Source of the DNA: Mumia sp. Pv4-285
GTDB taxonomy: Bacteria; Actinomycetota; Actinomycetes; Propionibacteriales; Nocardioidaceae
DNA: 64,000 nucleotides
Direction: 5' to 3'
Assembly (NCBI RefSeq): GCF_041320275.1
Contig: NZ_CP162023.1
Location: forward strand, 3,286,001 to 3,350,000
In this document: one piece after another, positions 48,562 through 57,381 of the stretch
Position numbering within the stretch: position 1 is the first letter of the stretch
Layout: each line of letters begins with the position of its first letter
Made by a program: the position numbers and the translations under genes
The notes under the pieces: model-generated
What the model was told of the DNA's origin: nothing
Database searches by the model: none
The model's input: the letters and a program-made list of their open reading frames with translations, nothing else

Positions 48562-49445
48562 GACCGCGCCCTGTCGGCCAGGAACTCCATGACGACGTCG
48601 AGCACACCGGGGTCGTTCAGCAGCGCACTGTGCCCCAGGCCCACCGTCTCGTGTCTTCGACCTCGCGAGCCGTGGGCAGCAGTGATCACGTCAGCCTGGC
48701 TCGCGTGCACGACCTGGTCGAACCTCTCCTGGACCACCAGCAGCTCGTCGGCAGGCCCATCCCCGACCGAGAAGCGCTCCCAGATGTCAGACGCGCCGTC
48801 GAAGAGCCTCCGCTCGATCGTCCCTCGCAGGTGTGCGTTGACGTCAGGGCCAAGCCTCAGGGCGGAGCAGAAGGCGTCGACGAGATATCCGAAGTCGCCG
48901 ACTCCGTTGACGACGACGACGCGCGGAGCACTCATCCCGTTGCGGATGGCATGGAAGGCGATCGGCGCTCCGAGGGAGTGGGCGACCACACCCTCGAACG
49001 GGCCACTTCGTTCCCCCACCGCCCGGATGATCGCCTCGTGATCCAGGATCGTGCCGGCTTTCCCACGGGTCGCACCGTGGCCGAGTGCGTCGTACGAGAC
49101 CGGGCTGAAGCCCTCCTCGAGCAAGCGAACGATCATCGGGGCGAACCGCGAGGCGCGTGACCTCCAACCATGGATCAGGAGGACGGGCCGAGGCCCGTCA
49201 CCCCACTCGTACACGCGGATGCGCCGACCACGCCACGGCAGGTCTGACTGCCTCGCTGATTCGTGAGCGTCGCGCTCGTCCTCTCGGACCGGGCCCCTGA
49301 CCAGCGGCCGGCGCCACAGCTCGAACGCGGCACGAGCCGCCGTGCGGGACGAAGCTCTTGCGAGCCCGTTGAGGGCGTGCCCGGCAAGCCGTGTGGTGAA
49401 GGGCTGTGGCGTCCCGCTCGCCGCCGCCTCGATCGTGGTGGTCAT
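48558..49445 (-). CDS. Alpha/beta-hydrolase
   Basis: This 295-residue hydrolase has the oxyanion segment LLIHGWRSRASRF, the nucleophile elbow VVAHSLGAPIAF (serine near residue 163) and the catalytic histidine in GLGHSALLNDP. An acid in the strand before it is not clear to me. The ATG at 49445 follows GGGGGAGAC; the longer frame crosses the TetR promoter. It is divergent from the TetR gene at 49525, which probably represses it. It is likely an esterase, lipase or epoxide/lactone hydrolase. Confidence 0.83.
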   Translation of the reverse strand: MTTTIEAAASGTPQPFTTRLAGHALNGLARASSRTAARAAFELWRRPLVRGPVREDERDAHESARQSDLPWRGRRIRVYEWGDGPRPVLLIHGWRSRASRFAPMIVRLLEEGFSPVSYDALGHGATRGKAGTILDHEAIIRAVGERSGPFEGVVAHSLGAPIAFHAIRNGMSAPRVVVVNGVGDFGYLVDAFCSALRLGPDVNAHLRGTIERRLFDGASDIWERFSVGDGPADELLVVQERFDQVVHASQADVITAAHGSRGRRHETVGLGHSALLNDPGVLDVVMEFLADRARS

Positions 49446-49464
49446 GTCTCCCCCTCTGGCGAAT

Positions 49465-49490
49465 ACAATACGAACGATCGTACCAGTTGT
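49465..49490. promoter_or_regulatory. Probable operator of the second TetR
   Basis: ACAATACGAACG (49465-49476) and CGTACCAGTTGT (49479-49490) are imperfect inverted repeats, 8 of 12 matching, around AT. The centre contains the exact palindrome ACGATCGT (49474-49481). The site lies in the 79-base divergent gap between hydrolase and tetR. Confidence 0.6.
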
Positions 49491-49524
49491 TTGAGGCACG
49501 GTCGTGCGATAAGTTCTGGGAGAC

Positions 49525-50184
49525 ATGAAGAGCGAGCCGACATTGGACGACCACCCCGACGGACGAGTACGCCGCGGCAACGCGACCCGGCGTACGGTGC
49601 TTCGTCGCGCCGTCGACGTCGCCTCCGTCGAAGGCCTCGAAGGGCTCTCGATCGGACGCCTCGCGACGGAGCTCTCGATCAGCAAGAGCGGCCTCTTCGC
49701 GCTGTTCGGTGCCAAGGAGGAGCTCCAGCTGTCGACGATCCGCGCCGCCAAGCGCATCTACGTCGACACGGTCGTCACCCCCGCGCTCGAGTCACCGCCT
49801 GGGATCGGACAGGTCTGGGCCCTCATGAGCGCCTGGCTCGACTACTCCAGAGAACGCGTCTTCCCGGGCGGATGCTTCTTCGCCAAGACGAGCTACGAGT
49901 TCGCCGGCCGCCCCGGTGACGTCCACGACGCGCTCGCTGCGGCCCGCCACGAATGGCTCGAGCTGATCGAGCACGCGTTGACCGAAGCGCAGGGGCGGGG
50001 CGAGCTGGACGGCGCTGAGTCGCCAGCCCAGCTCGCCTTCGAGCTGAACTCATTCCTCGACGGCGCGAACCTCGACTCGTTGCTGAGCAACGACGACGAC
50101 GTCTACACGCGCGCCCAGCACGCCATCGGCCGCCGCCTCGCATCGGTGAACCGAAGCGGCGTCGAACCCTGGGCCACCGCCTGA
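49525..50184 (+). CDS. TetR-family regulator of the alpha/beta-hydrolase operon
   Basis: This 219-residue regulator has the TetR helix-turn-helix at about residues 25-70 (RRAVDVASVEGLEGLSIGRLATELSISKSGLFALFGAKEELQL) and a helical ligand domain with VFPGGCFFAKTSYEFAGRPG, a pattern of the TetR_C group that includes many drug- or lipid-responsive regulators. The ATG follows CTGGGAGAC. Divergent placement with a central palindrome supports local repression of the hydrolase-GNAT pair. Confidence 0.88.
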   Translation: MKSEPTLDDHPDGRVRRGNATRRTVLRRAVDVASVEGLEGLSIGRLATELSISKSGLFALFGAKEELQLSTIRAAKRIYVDTVVTPALESPPGIGQVWALMSAWLDYSRERVFPGGCFFAKTSYEFAGRPGDVHDALAAARHEWLELIEHALTEAQGRGELDGAESPAQLAFELNSFLDGANLDSLLSNDDDVYTRAQHAIGRRLASVNRSGVEPWATA

Positions 50185-50226
50185 CTGCTCGCTCGTCGGC
50201 CGAGCCGCGCAGTTCTCTTCGGCCGC

Positions 50227-51684
50227 CTACGCGAGCCCGTTGTGACGCAGCAGGAGCCAGAGCTCTGCGGCGACGTCGGGATCATCGAGGTCCACGCCGA
50301 GCAACGAACGCACTCGCGACATCCGATGGCGCAGCGTGTTCCGGTGGACACCGAGCTCGCGGGACGCAGGCTCCCACTGACCCCAGTTGCGCAGGTAGGC
50401 GACGACCGCTCCAGTCAGGTCCGCACGACCGTAGTCCCTCAGTCGGCGGAGCGCGAGGTCGAGGCCGGACGTGCGAAGTGACCGCTTCTCCATGACGACG
50501 GTGCTTGCTTCGGGAAGGCCGGCGAGCAGACGCTGCAGCCCGACACGGACGTCGTGGACCCGCTCGAGCGGAACCGGTTCGGAGACGACCGACGAGGCTG
50601 CTGGGTCCACCTCCAACAGAGCCGCACCGAGCTCCGCAGGGTCAGGCTTCTCGCTCGGCGCAAGGAACCACAACGCCTCAGGGTCGTGCCACCCTGCGAT
50701 CGCGGCAGGACACCACTCACTGACGACCTGATCGACGGCAACAGGGGCAGACGTGGCGATGACGACGATGCGCAGCTCGTGTCCGAGCGCGATGTCGAGT
50801 CGCGAAGCAAGCCGTGCGGCAGCGTCGGCCAGGCGCATGTCGACGAGCATCGCCACGGCTTGAGCGTGACCATGGGTTCTGGCCTGGTCCTGGTCTCGCC
50901 GCAACGCGCCGAGCGTGAGCAGCGACGCGGCCGCGAGACCGACCCGGTGCTGCGTGCCGGAGAGGCGGTTCTCGGTCCCGATGAGCAGATGCCCGGCAAC
51001 ACGCTGGCCGAGCGTGATCGGATAACCGATCGACGAGCCTGTCGTTCGTTCCATCGTGAGCGGCGCGGTCGACGCACGTCGAGACGACGCTCGAAGCTCG
51101 GCCGCCACGTCGGCAGCATCCTGCAGCCGACCAGCGGGATGAACGTGCTCCACCTCGCCGGACGGGCCGAGCATGGCGGCCCACCCGCGCATCGCATAGG
51201 CCAGCGAGCGAAGCGTCGCCGAGACCGGATCACCGGAGAACGCGGCCTTGACCAGCTCGCTGTGGGCAACCACCGCTTCTCCGAGATCGCGGCGCTCGGC
51301 TTCGGTGCGCAGCTTCCAGTAGGACTTTGTCACGTCGAGGAAGGCGCCCTCCGGAGGGACGACCAGCAGCGTCAGCCGAAAGCGCTCGCACGCCTCACGG
51401 AGGACCAGCGGGACACCTTGGAGGCTCGGACCGAGACCAAGTCCGAGTGCCGATATCTCCGACCCGGCGAGGCGCGAGACGTACTCGGTGATCCCGGCTT
51501 CGTTGCGAGGGAGCGACAGGCCCGTCGTGAGCATCAGCTCGCCGCCGCTCAGGTACGGAGTGGGGTCAGCGAGGTCGCTTACGTGGACCGCACTCACAGG
51601 GAGGTCCGGCGCACTCTGAGCGGGCAACGGCCTTAAGACATCGGGGATCGCCGCGCACAGGTGCTGGACGGTGGGGAGATCCAT
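50227..51684 (-). CDS. PucR-family transcriptional regulator
   Basis: This 485-residue protein has an N-terminal PucR domain (VSAVHVSDLADPTPYLSGGELMLTTGLSLPRNEAGITEYVSRLAGSEISALGLGLGPS), a central GGDEF-like/CdaR region and a C-terminal HTH_30 domain (VAYLRNWGQWEPASRELGVHRNTLRHRMSRVRSLLGVDLDD). Family members control purine, amino acid, GABA or lactam catabolism and respond to a pathway metabolite, usually as activators. It is divergent from the ABC-amidase-transaminase operon at 51868 and is its probable regulator. Confidence 0.9.
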   Translation of the reverse strand: MDLPTVQHLCAAIPDVLRPLPAQSAPDLPVSAVHVSDLADPTPYLSGGELMLTTGLSLPRNEAGITEYVSRLAGSEISALGLGLGPSLQGVPLVLREACERFRLTLLVVPPEGAFLDVTKSYWKLRTEAERRDLGEAVVAHSELVKAAFSGDPVSATLRSLAYAMRGWAAMLGPSGEVEHVHPAGRLQDAADVAAELRASSRRASTAPLTMERTTGSSIGYPITLGQRVAGHLLIGTENRLSGTQHRVGLAAASLLTLGALRRDQDQARTHGHAQAVAMLVDMRLADAAARLASRLDIALGHELRIVVIATSAPVAVDQVVSEWCPAAIAGWHDPEALWFLAPSEKPDPAELGAALLEVDPAASSVVSEPVPLERVHDVRVGLQRLLAGLPEASTVVMEKRSLRTSGLDLALRRLRDYGRADLTGAVVAYLRNWGQWEPASRELGVHRNTLRHRMSRVRSLLGVDLDDPDVAAELWLLLRHNGLA

Positions 51685-51867
51685 GCCGCCATCTTATGAG
51701 ACCGCACTCTCAGTTGTGCGCCCCGCCCCGGGTTGATGTGCACAGAGCGATGAACTGTTGTGCAGATCGTCCAACGAACGTGGCCCGGATCACTGGGCAG
51801 CATGTGCCCACCGGTCAACGCCGACCGCCCCGCTCCCCTCATGGCCTGATCGCCTCCTGGAGGACCC
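51685..51867. promoter_or_regulatory. Divergent control region of pucR and the ABC-amidase operon
   Basis: It contains a direct repeat C(A/T)GTTGTGC at 51711-51719 and 51755-51763, 44 bp apart, a TGTGCACA palindrome at 51737-51744 and an inverted repeat TGAGA-N6-TCTCA at 51697-51712. These are candidate PucR sites. A TGGAGG ribosome site precedes the ATG at 51868. Confidence 0.45.
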
Positions 51868-53520
51868 ATGACCCGAAATCCCTTTGCCCGGACACTCACC
51901 CGCGTGGTCTCCGTCGCCGTCGCCGCTGTTGTCACGGCAAGTCTCGCAGCGTGCAGTGGCTCCTCCTCGTCGGATGCGAGCTCCGAGCGCGACGCGGAGG
52001 TCGTCACCAGCGCGCCCGCAGCCGACGGCGCCATCGACGAGCTCAACTGGGGCGTGCCGTTCGGCGAGCCGCCGAGCGTCGACCCCGCGGCAGGCGGCGA
52101 CAGCAGCGCGAACCTCATCAAGGCGAACGTCTGCGAACCGCTGCTCCGGCTCAACGACGACTACACCATCAGCCCCGCCCTGGCGGAGTCGTGGGAGTAC
52201 TCCGACGACAAGCTGACTCTCACGTTCACGATCCGTCAGGACGTCAAGTTCTCCGACGGCAAGCCGATGACCGTCGAGGACGTCCAGTACAGCTTGGCGC
52301 GCAACCTCGACCCCGAGCTCGCCTCAACGTGGGCTGGCAGCGTGTACGGCAACGTGAAGGCCGTCACCGCTCAGGGCGACGACAAGATCGTCGTCACGTT
52401 CAACGCGCCCGACTCCCTCTTCGTCAAGGCGATGGCGATCACCGCCGGTCTGGTCAGTGAGAAGGCCTACGTCGAGAAGGCGGGCACCTCGTACGGCACG
52501 GCTGCGGGCGGGCTCATGTGCACGGGACCGTACTCGATCGCGAGCTGGCAGTCCGGGAGCGGGATGACCCTGGCAGCCAACCCCCACTACTGGAACGACG
52601 AGTTCACGCCGCACGCCAAGACGGTGAACCTCAAGTTCATCACCGAGGCGTCTTCGCTCGTCCAGGGCCTCGAGTCCGGCAGCCTCGACGGCTCGTACGA
52701 CGTGCCGCCAGGCTCCATCGCGTCGCTGCGCAAGACCGGTGAGGTCTACCAAGGACCGTCACCGCAGATGCTGCAGATCTACCCCAATGCCGGGGCGATG
52801 GACGACGTGAAGCTACGCCAGGCGGTCAACCTGCTCGTCGATCGCACCGCTGTCGCCGACCAGATCTACCACGGCACGGCCGAGCCGATGTACACCTTCA
52901 CCCCGGAGCTCCTCTGGGGCGACGGCGCGGAGACGCTGCAGGCTGCGCTCGACGACCTGGACAAGCCGGAGAAGGTCGACATCGACGGAGCCAAGAAGCT
53001 CATCGACTCGATGGACAACCCGCCGTCTGAGCTGACGTTGGCGATCATCGCCGGCCACGAGCAGATGCGTCTCACCTCGGCCCTGCTGCAGGAGTCGATG
53101 AAGAAGGTCGGCATCACCCTGACGATCAAGCCCATCCAGCCAGCCGAGAACGTCGCCTACTTCACGGATCCGGCCGCGCGCGAGGGCATCGACCTGATCA
53201 TGAACACTGGCTGGTCCGCCGTTCCCGACTACCTCTTCTACGCCCGGCGCGTCGTGGTGCCCGAGGGGCGGTTCAACCTTCTCGGCTACGAGAACCCCAC
53301 GGTCACCGACCTGGTCGCGAAGTCGGCCGAGACCTTCGACGAGCCGGAACGCGCCGAGACCTTCGCGGAGGCGCAGGCGATCTTCACACCTGAGGTGCCG
53401 CTCATCCCGGTCGCGAACCCGCGCGAGGTGTCGTTCGTACGCGAGGGACTGGGTGGACTCACCACCTCGTTCGCGTACGTCTACCACCCGAGCCTCGCAA
53501 CCATCGGCGCGACGAAGTAG
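51868..53520 (+). CDS. Dipeptide/nickel-type ABC substrate-binding lipoprotein (SBP family 5)
   Basis: This 550-residue protein has a lipoprotein signal (MTRNPFARTLTRVVSVAVAAVVTASLAAC) followed by a Ser-rich linker. The SBP_bac_5 body includes VCEPLLRLNDDYTISPALAESWEYSDDKLTLTFTIRQDVKFSDGKPMTVEDVQYSLARNLDP and GGLMCTGPYSIASWQSGSGMTLAANPHYW. Ligands of this family are peptides, opines, glycosides or other amides. It is the first gene of the operon and is separated from the permease by an 11-bp hairpin. Confidence 0.9.
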   Translation: MTRNPFARTLTRVVSVAVAAVVTASLAACSGSSSSDASSERDAEVVTSAPAADGAIDELNWGVPFGEPPSVDPAAGGDSSANLIKANVCEPLLRLNDDYTISPALAESWEYSDDKLTLTFTIRQDVKFSDGKPMTVEDVQYSLARNLDPELASTWAGSVYGNVKAVTAQGDDKIVVTFNAPDSLFVKAMAITAGLVSEKAYVEKAGTSYGTAAGGLMCTGPYSIASWQSGSGMTLAANPHYWNDEFTPHAKTVNLKFITEASSLVQGLESGSLDGSYDVPPGSIASLRKTGEVYQGPSPQMLQIYPNAGAMDDVKLRQAVNLLVDRTAVADQIYHGTAEPMYTFTPELLWGDGAETLQAALDDLDKPEKVDIDGAKKLIDSMDNPPSELTLAIIAGHEQMRLTSALLQESMKKVGITLTIKPIQPAENVAYFTDPAAREGIDLIMNTGWSAVPDYLFYARRVVVPEGRFNLLGYENPTVTDLVAKSAETFDEPERAETFAEAQAIFTPEVPLIPVANPREVSFVREGLGGLTTSFAYVYHPSLATIGATK

Positions 53521-53571
53521 TTCGTCGCTGTCGTCGCAGGATCCTCCGTTCAACGTCGAACGAGGGCAGGA

Positions 53572-53602
53572 GGTGGCGGTCCGGATGATCTGGGCCGCCA
53601 CC
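53572..53602 (+). terminator. Attenuating hairpin after the binding-protein gene
   Basis: GGTGGCGGTCC (53572-53582) and GGGCCGCCACC (53592-53602) pair over 11 bp with one G-U pair and a 9-nt loop. It lies in the 124-nt gap before the permease gene. It resembles the hairpin at 23785-23821 in position and is probably a partial terminator or stability element. Confidence 0.6.
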
Positions 53603-53644
53603 CCCGAACCGCAGTAGGACCGCCCCATACGAAGGGAGAATGGG

Positions 53645-54586
53645 ATGCGGAGCGTTCTCAAGAACGTGATCGGCGCGCTCGTCACCATCCTGGTTGCCAG
53701 TGCCGTCATCTTCGCGGCCATGCAGCTCGTGCCGGGTGACCCGGCAGCCGAGATCGCGGGCACCGACGCGACCGCCACGGAGGTCGCCCAGATCCGAGAG
53801 AACCTCGGCCTGGACCGACCGGCGTGGATCCGCTACTTCGACTGGCTCGGTGGCTTCTTCACCGGTGACTTCGGCCAGTCGCTCCAGCACCGGCAGAGCG
53901 TGCTCACCCTCCTCAAGCCGCGGCTCGGAGCCACTCTCATGCTCGATCTGTACGCCACCCTGCTCGTCGTCGTCGTCGGCATCGGCCTCGGGGTCCTCGC
54001 TGCCCGTAACCGCCGCGTGAACTCCACGCTGACCGTGGTCAGCAGCGTGTTCGTCGGGCTGCCGACGTTCGTGGCCGCCATCTTCCTCATTCAGGTCTTC
54101 GCGATCTCACTCGGCTGGTTCCCTGCCCTCGCAGACACCGGCAACGGTCTGGCGACCACGATCCACTCCCTGACGCTCCCCGCCATCGCACTGTCTCTGT
54201 CGTGGATCGCGCTCGTGGCCCAGATATCCCGCGCGAGCTTTCGCGAGCAGCTCGGCCGTGAGCACGTGCAGACCGCGGTCGGCCGCGGCCTCACCGGCAA
54301 CGCCATCTTCCGCCGGCACGTCCTGCGCAACGGCTCCGCACCGATCGTCAGCGTCATCAGCCTGACGATGGGCGGACTCATCGCCGGATCCGTGGTCGTG
54401 GAACGCGCTTTCAGCATCGACGGCATCGGCGCGTTTCTCGTCCAGTCGATCCTGCGCCACGACGCGGAGGTCGTCATGGCGATCACGATGCTCATCGTCG
54501 TGGTCTTCATCGTCGTCACCGTCATCGCGGACCTGGCGCAACTGGCCATCGACCCGCGGCTACGTTCCCGAGGAGTACGCCGATGA
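53645..54586 (+). CDS. DppB-type ABC permease
   Basis: This 313-residue permease has the DppB/OppB start RSVLKNVIGALVTILVASAVIFAAMQLVPGDPAAEIAG and the family helix-loop FRRHVLRNGSAPIVSVISLTMGGLIAGSVVVERAFSIDGIGAF. Six transmembrane segments are expected. It follows GAAGGGAGA and overlaps the next permease gene by four bases (ATGA). It forms the channel with the DppC-type protein. Confidence 0.92.
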   Translation: MRSVLKNVIGALVTILVASAVIFAAMQLVPGDPAAEIAGTDATATEVAQIRENLGLDRPAWIRYFDWLGGFFTGDFGQSLQHRQSVLTLLKPRLGATLMLDLYATLLVVVVGIGLGVLAARNRRVNSTLTVVSSVFVGLPTFVAAIFLIQVFAISLGWFPALADTGNGLATTIHSLTLPAIALSLSWIALVAQISRASFREQLGREHVQTAVGRGLTGNAIFRRHVLRNGSAPIVSVISLTMGGLIAGSVVVERAFSIDGIGAFLVQSILRHDAEVVMAITMLIVVVFIVVTVIADLAQLAIDPRLRSRGVRR

Positions 54587-55476
54587 CGACCACCGGACTC
54601 GTTCCCCCCACCTCGCGCCGGCGAAGCCGCCGGCTGCGCCCCGAGACCGCTGCGCGTCGGTCGGTGCTCCGCCGCGACCGCGTCGCGCTCGGGCTCACCA
54701 TCTTCCTCGGCCTGCTGGTCGTGGTCGCCGTCCTCGCGCCGGTGATCGCGCCGTACGCCCCCGACGAGACCGACATCCTCGCGGCGTCACAGGGGCCGAG
54801 CGGCGCCCATCTCCTCGGGACGGACGCGCTGGGGCGTGACCTCCTCTCCCGGCTGATCTACGGCACGCGGCTGAGCCTGCTCGGTCCGGTGATCGTCATC
54901 GGCGTCGCCACCGTGTGCGCGGTGGCCCTCGTCCTCTCGTCGGTCTGGATCGGCGGCCGGTACGACCGTTTCGTCGGGAAGGCACTCAGCGTGCTGTTCT
55001 CCTTCCCCGGCCTGATCCTCGCGATCGTCGTCGTCGCCATCGTGGGCGCCGGCATCACGGGACCGATCGTCGCCTTCTCGATCGCATTCATCCCCTACAT
55101 CGCTCGGGTCCTCCGCCCGGTCGCACTGCGGGAGCGGTCGATGACCTATGTGAGCGCCCTTCAGCTGCTGGGGGTCTCGGGATGGTGGATCTGCGTACGA
55201 CATCTGCTTCCGAACATCTTTCCGTTCGTCCGGGCTCACGTCACGATCGCACTCGGCACCGCTCTGGTCGACCTGGCCGCGGTCTCGTACATCGGCCTCG
55301 GCGTCCAGGCACCCGCAGCCGAGTGGGGTCTTCAGATCTCGACCGGCCAGGCCGACCTGCTCGCCGGGAAGCCGTGGGAGTCGCTGACGGCCTGCGTCGC
55401 CGTCCTCGTGGTCGTCATCGCCGTGAACATCCTCGGCGAACGGCTCGCGGCAGCCGCCCAGAAGGAGGGCCGATGA
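54583..55476 (+). CDS. DppC-type ABC permease
   Basis: This 297-residue permease has a cytoplasmic basic N-terminus, then LLGTDALGRDLLSRLIYGTRLSLLGPVIVIGVATVCAV, the hallmark of DppC/OppC, and the EAA-like loop LQLLGVSGWWICVRHLLPNIFPFV. It is coupled by ATGA overlaps to the genes on both sides and partners the DppB-type protein. Confidence 0.92.
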   Translation: MTTTGLVPPTSRRRSRRLRPETAARRSVLRRDRVALGLTIFLGLLVVVAVLAPVIAPYAPDETDILAASQGPSGAHLLGTDALGRDLLSRLIYGTRLSLLGPVIVIGVATVCAVALVLSSVWIGGRYDRFVGKALSVLFSFPGLILAIVVVAIVGAGITGPIVAFSIAFIPYIARVLRPVALRERSMTYVSALQLLGVSGWWICVRHLLPNIFPFVRAHVTIALGTALVDLAAVSYIGLGVQAPAAEWGLQISTGQADLLAGKPWESLTACVAVLVVVIAVNILGERLAAAAQKEGR

Positions 55477-56537
55477 ACACGCTCGAGACCACCACCACGC
55501 TCGATGACACCGCGGTCGAACCAGCGGTCGCGATCGAGCACCTGAAGGTCCAGATCCCGGTCGACGGAAGCCCGGCCACCGTCATCCATGACGTCACCCT
55601 GACGATCGCGCGGGGTGAGGCCGTCGGGCTGGTCGGCGAGTCCGGCTCCGGGAAGTCGATGACCGCGCGAGCCCTCATGCGCCTGCTTCCGAACGGCGCT
55701 CAGGTCGAGGGCGAGGTCCGCTTCGAGGGCGAGGACGTGCAGGCGATGCCTCCTCGCCGCCTCCGGGAGTACCGGGCCTCGAGCATCGCGATGATCTACC
55801 AGAACCCGCACGCGCACATCAATCCTCTGCGTACTGTCGGCGACTTCCTCGTCGAAGGGCTCTGCCAGGTCAAACGGGTTCCGCGTCGCGACGCCGAGCG
55901 CAAGGTCCTGGAGCTGCTCGCCGCCGTCGGGATCGCCGACGGTCCTCGACGCCTGACCCAGTACCCGCACGAGCTGTCCGGCGGCCTGCTGCAGCGAGTC
56001 ATGATCGCGGCGGCCCTTGCCACCGAGCCGGACGTCATCCTGGCCGACGAACCGACCACGGCTCTCGACGTCACCACGCAGGAAGAAGTCATCGCGATCC
56101 TGCGCGAGGCGCTCGAAACACGTGGGCTCGCGCTGCTCCTCATCACGCACGACCTCGATCTGGCAGGTGCGGCATGCGATCGGCTCGCCGTCATGTACGC
56201 CGGCCAGGTCGTCGAGGTCGCCGGTGGTGACGCGCTGGTAGAGCGGCCGTTGCACCCCTACTCCGCAGGTCTGCTCGCCGCACGGCCCGAGCTCGGCAAC
56301 CGGTCTCGGCTCCGGACCGTTCCCGGTCGGCCGGCCGCTGGCTTCGAGGTCGGGGACGGGTGTGTCTTCGCCGAGCGGTGCGCGTTCGTCACTGACCACT
56401 GCGTGGCCGAGCGTCCTGCGCTCCGTCCCCTCCACGACCGGCTGGTCGCCTGCCACCGCGCCGAGGAGCTCGACGGTGCGCTCCTCGCCGACCCCGTACG
56501 CGCCGAGACCGGTGCAGACCCACGGGAGGAACTGTGA
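55473..56537 (+). CDS. DppD-type ABC ATPase
   Basis: This 354-residue ATPase has Walker A GESGSGKSMTAR, Q-loop MIYQNPHAHINPLRTV, signature ELSGGLLQRVMIAAAL and Walker B VILADEPTTALD. The C-terminal oligopeptide-transporter extension carries a cysteine motif (CVFAERCAFVTDHCVAERP) that may bind an iron-sulfur cluster in this family. The ATG at 55473 follows GAAGGAG. It overlaps the DppC-type gene (ATGA) and the DppF-type gene (GTGA). Confidence 0.92.
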   Translation: MNTLETTTTLDDTAVEPAVAIEHLKVQIPVDGSPATVIHDVTLTIARGEAVGLVGESGSGKSMTARALMRLLPNGAQVEGEVRFEGEDVQAMPPRRLREYRASSIAMIYQNPHAHINPLRTVGDFLVEGLCQVKRVPRRDAERKVLELLAAVGIADGPRRLTQYPHELSGGLLQRVMIAAALATEPDVILADEPTTALDVTTQEEVIAILREALETRGLALLLITHDLDLAGAACDRLAVMYAGQVVEVAGGDALVERPLHPYSAGLLAARPELGNRSRLRTVPGRPAAGFEVGDGCVFAERCAFVTDHCVAERPALRPLHDRLVACHRAEELDGALLADPVRAETGADPREEL

Positions 56538-57349
56538 ACGTCCCTCAGCTCAGTGCCCGGGAGCTTCGCAAGGAGTTCGCCGGTGGCCGGAAGTCGGCTC
56601 CGGTCGTCGCCGTCGACGGAGTCACGTTCGACGTCGAGCGCGGCGGTTCGCTCGCCATCGTGGGCGAGTCCGGCTCCGGCAAGACCACAGTCGTCCGGAT
56701 GATCGCCGGCCTGGAGACTCCGACGTCCGGTGAGCTCCTGCTGGACGGCGCACCACTGGCGCAGCACGCACGCGGAGCAGCGGCACGTCTCGCCCGCGCA
56801 CGTCGGGTCCAGATGGTCTTCCAGGACCCGTACTCGTCGCTCGACCCGCGACAGACCATCGGCGACGGGCTCACCGAGATCATCCGTCTCCACGGGATCG
56901 CTGACCGCGCCGAGGGCATGGACCTGGCACTGAGCCAGCTTCAACGGGTCGGACTCGACCAGCGTCACCTCGCCATGCGTCCAGGGAGCCTCTCCGGTGG
57001 CCAGCGTCAACGTGTCGCGATCGCACGCGCGCTGGCCGTCGATCCCGAAGTCCTCATCCTCGACGAGGCGGTCGCCGCGCTCGACGTCTCGATCCAGGCA
57101 CAGATCCTCAACCTGCTGACCGACCTCCGCACCGAGAGCGACGTGACCTACCTCTTCGTGACACACGACCTCGCCGTTGCCCAGCAGGTCACCGACACCG
57201 CGATCGTCATGCATCACGGGTGCATCGTCGAAGAGGGCGCGACCGACGCGGTCCTCAACGATCCGCAGGCCGACTACACCCGCCGGCTGCTCGACGCGGT
57301 CCCCCGCCGTGGGTGGAAGCCCCGTCGCCGCCTGGTCGTCGGCGCCTGA
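56534..57349 (+). CDS. DppF-type ABC ATPase
   Basis: This 271-residue ATPase starts at GTG 56534. Walker A is GESGSGKTTVVRM, the Q-loop MVFQDPYSSLDPRQTI, the signature SLSGGQRQRVAIARAL and Walker B VLILDEAVAALDVSIQ; the usual DEPVSALD is DEAVAALD, with the catalytic glutamate kept. It lacks most of the oligopeptide C-terminal extension. It is the last transporter gene, 32 nt before the amidase. Confidence 0.9.
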   Translation: MNVPQLSARELRKEFAGGRKSAPVVAVDGVTFDVERGGSLAIVGESGSGKTTVVRMIAGLETPTSGELLLDGAPLAQHARGAAARLARARRVQMVFQDPYSSLDPRQTIGDGLTEIIRLHGIADRAEGMDLALSQLQRVGLDQRHLAMRPGSLSGGQRQRVAIARALAVDPEVLILDEAVAALDVSIQAQILNLLTDLRTESDVTYLFVTHDLAVAQQVTDTAIVMHHGCIVEEGATDAVLNDPQADYTRRLLDAVPRRGWKPRRRLVVGA

Positions 57350-57381
57350 TCGCTGCCCTCCCACCATTCTCAAGGAGATCC

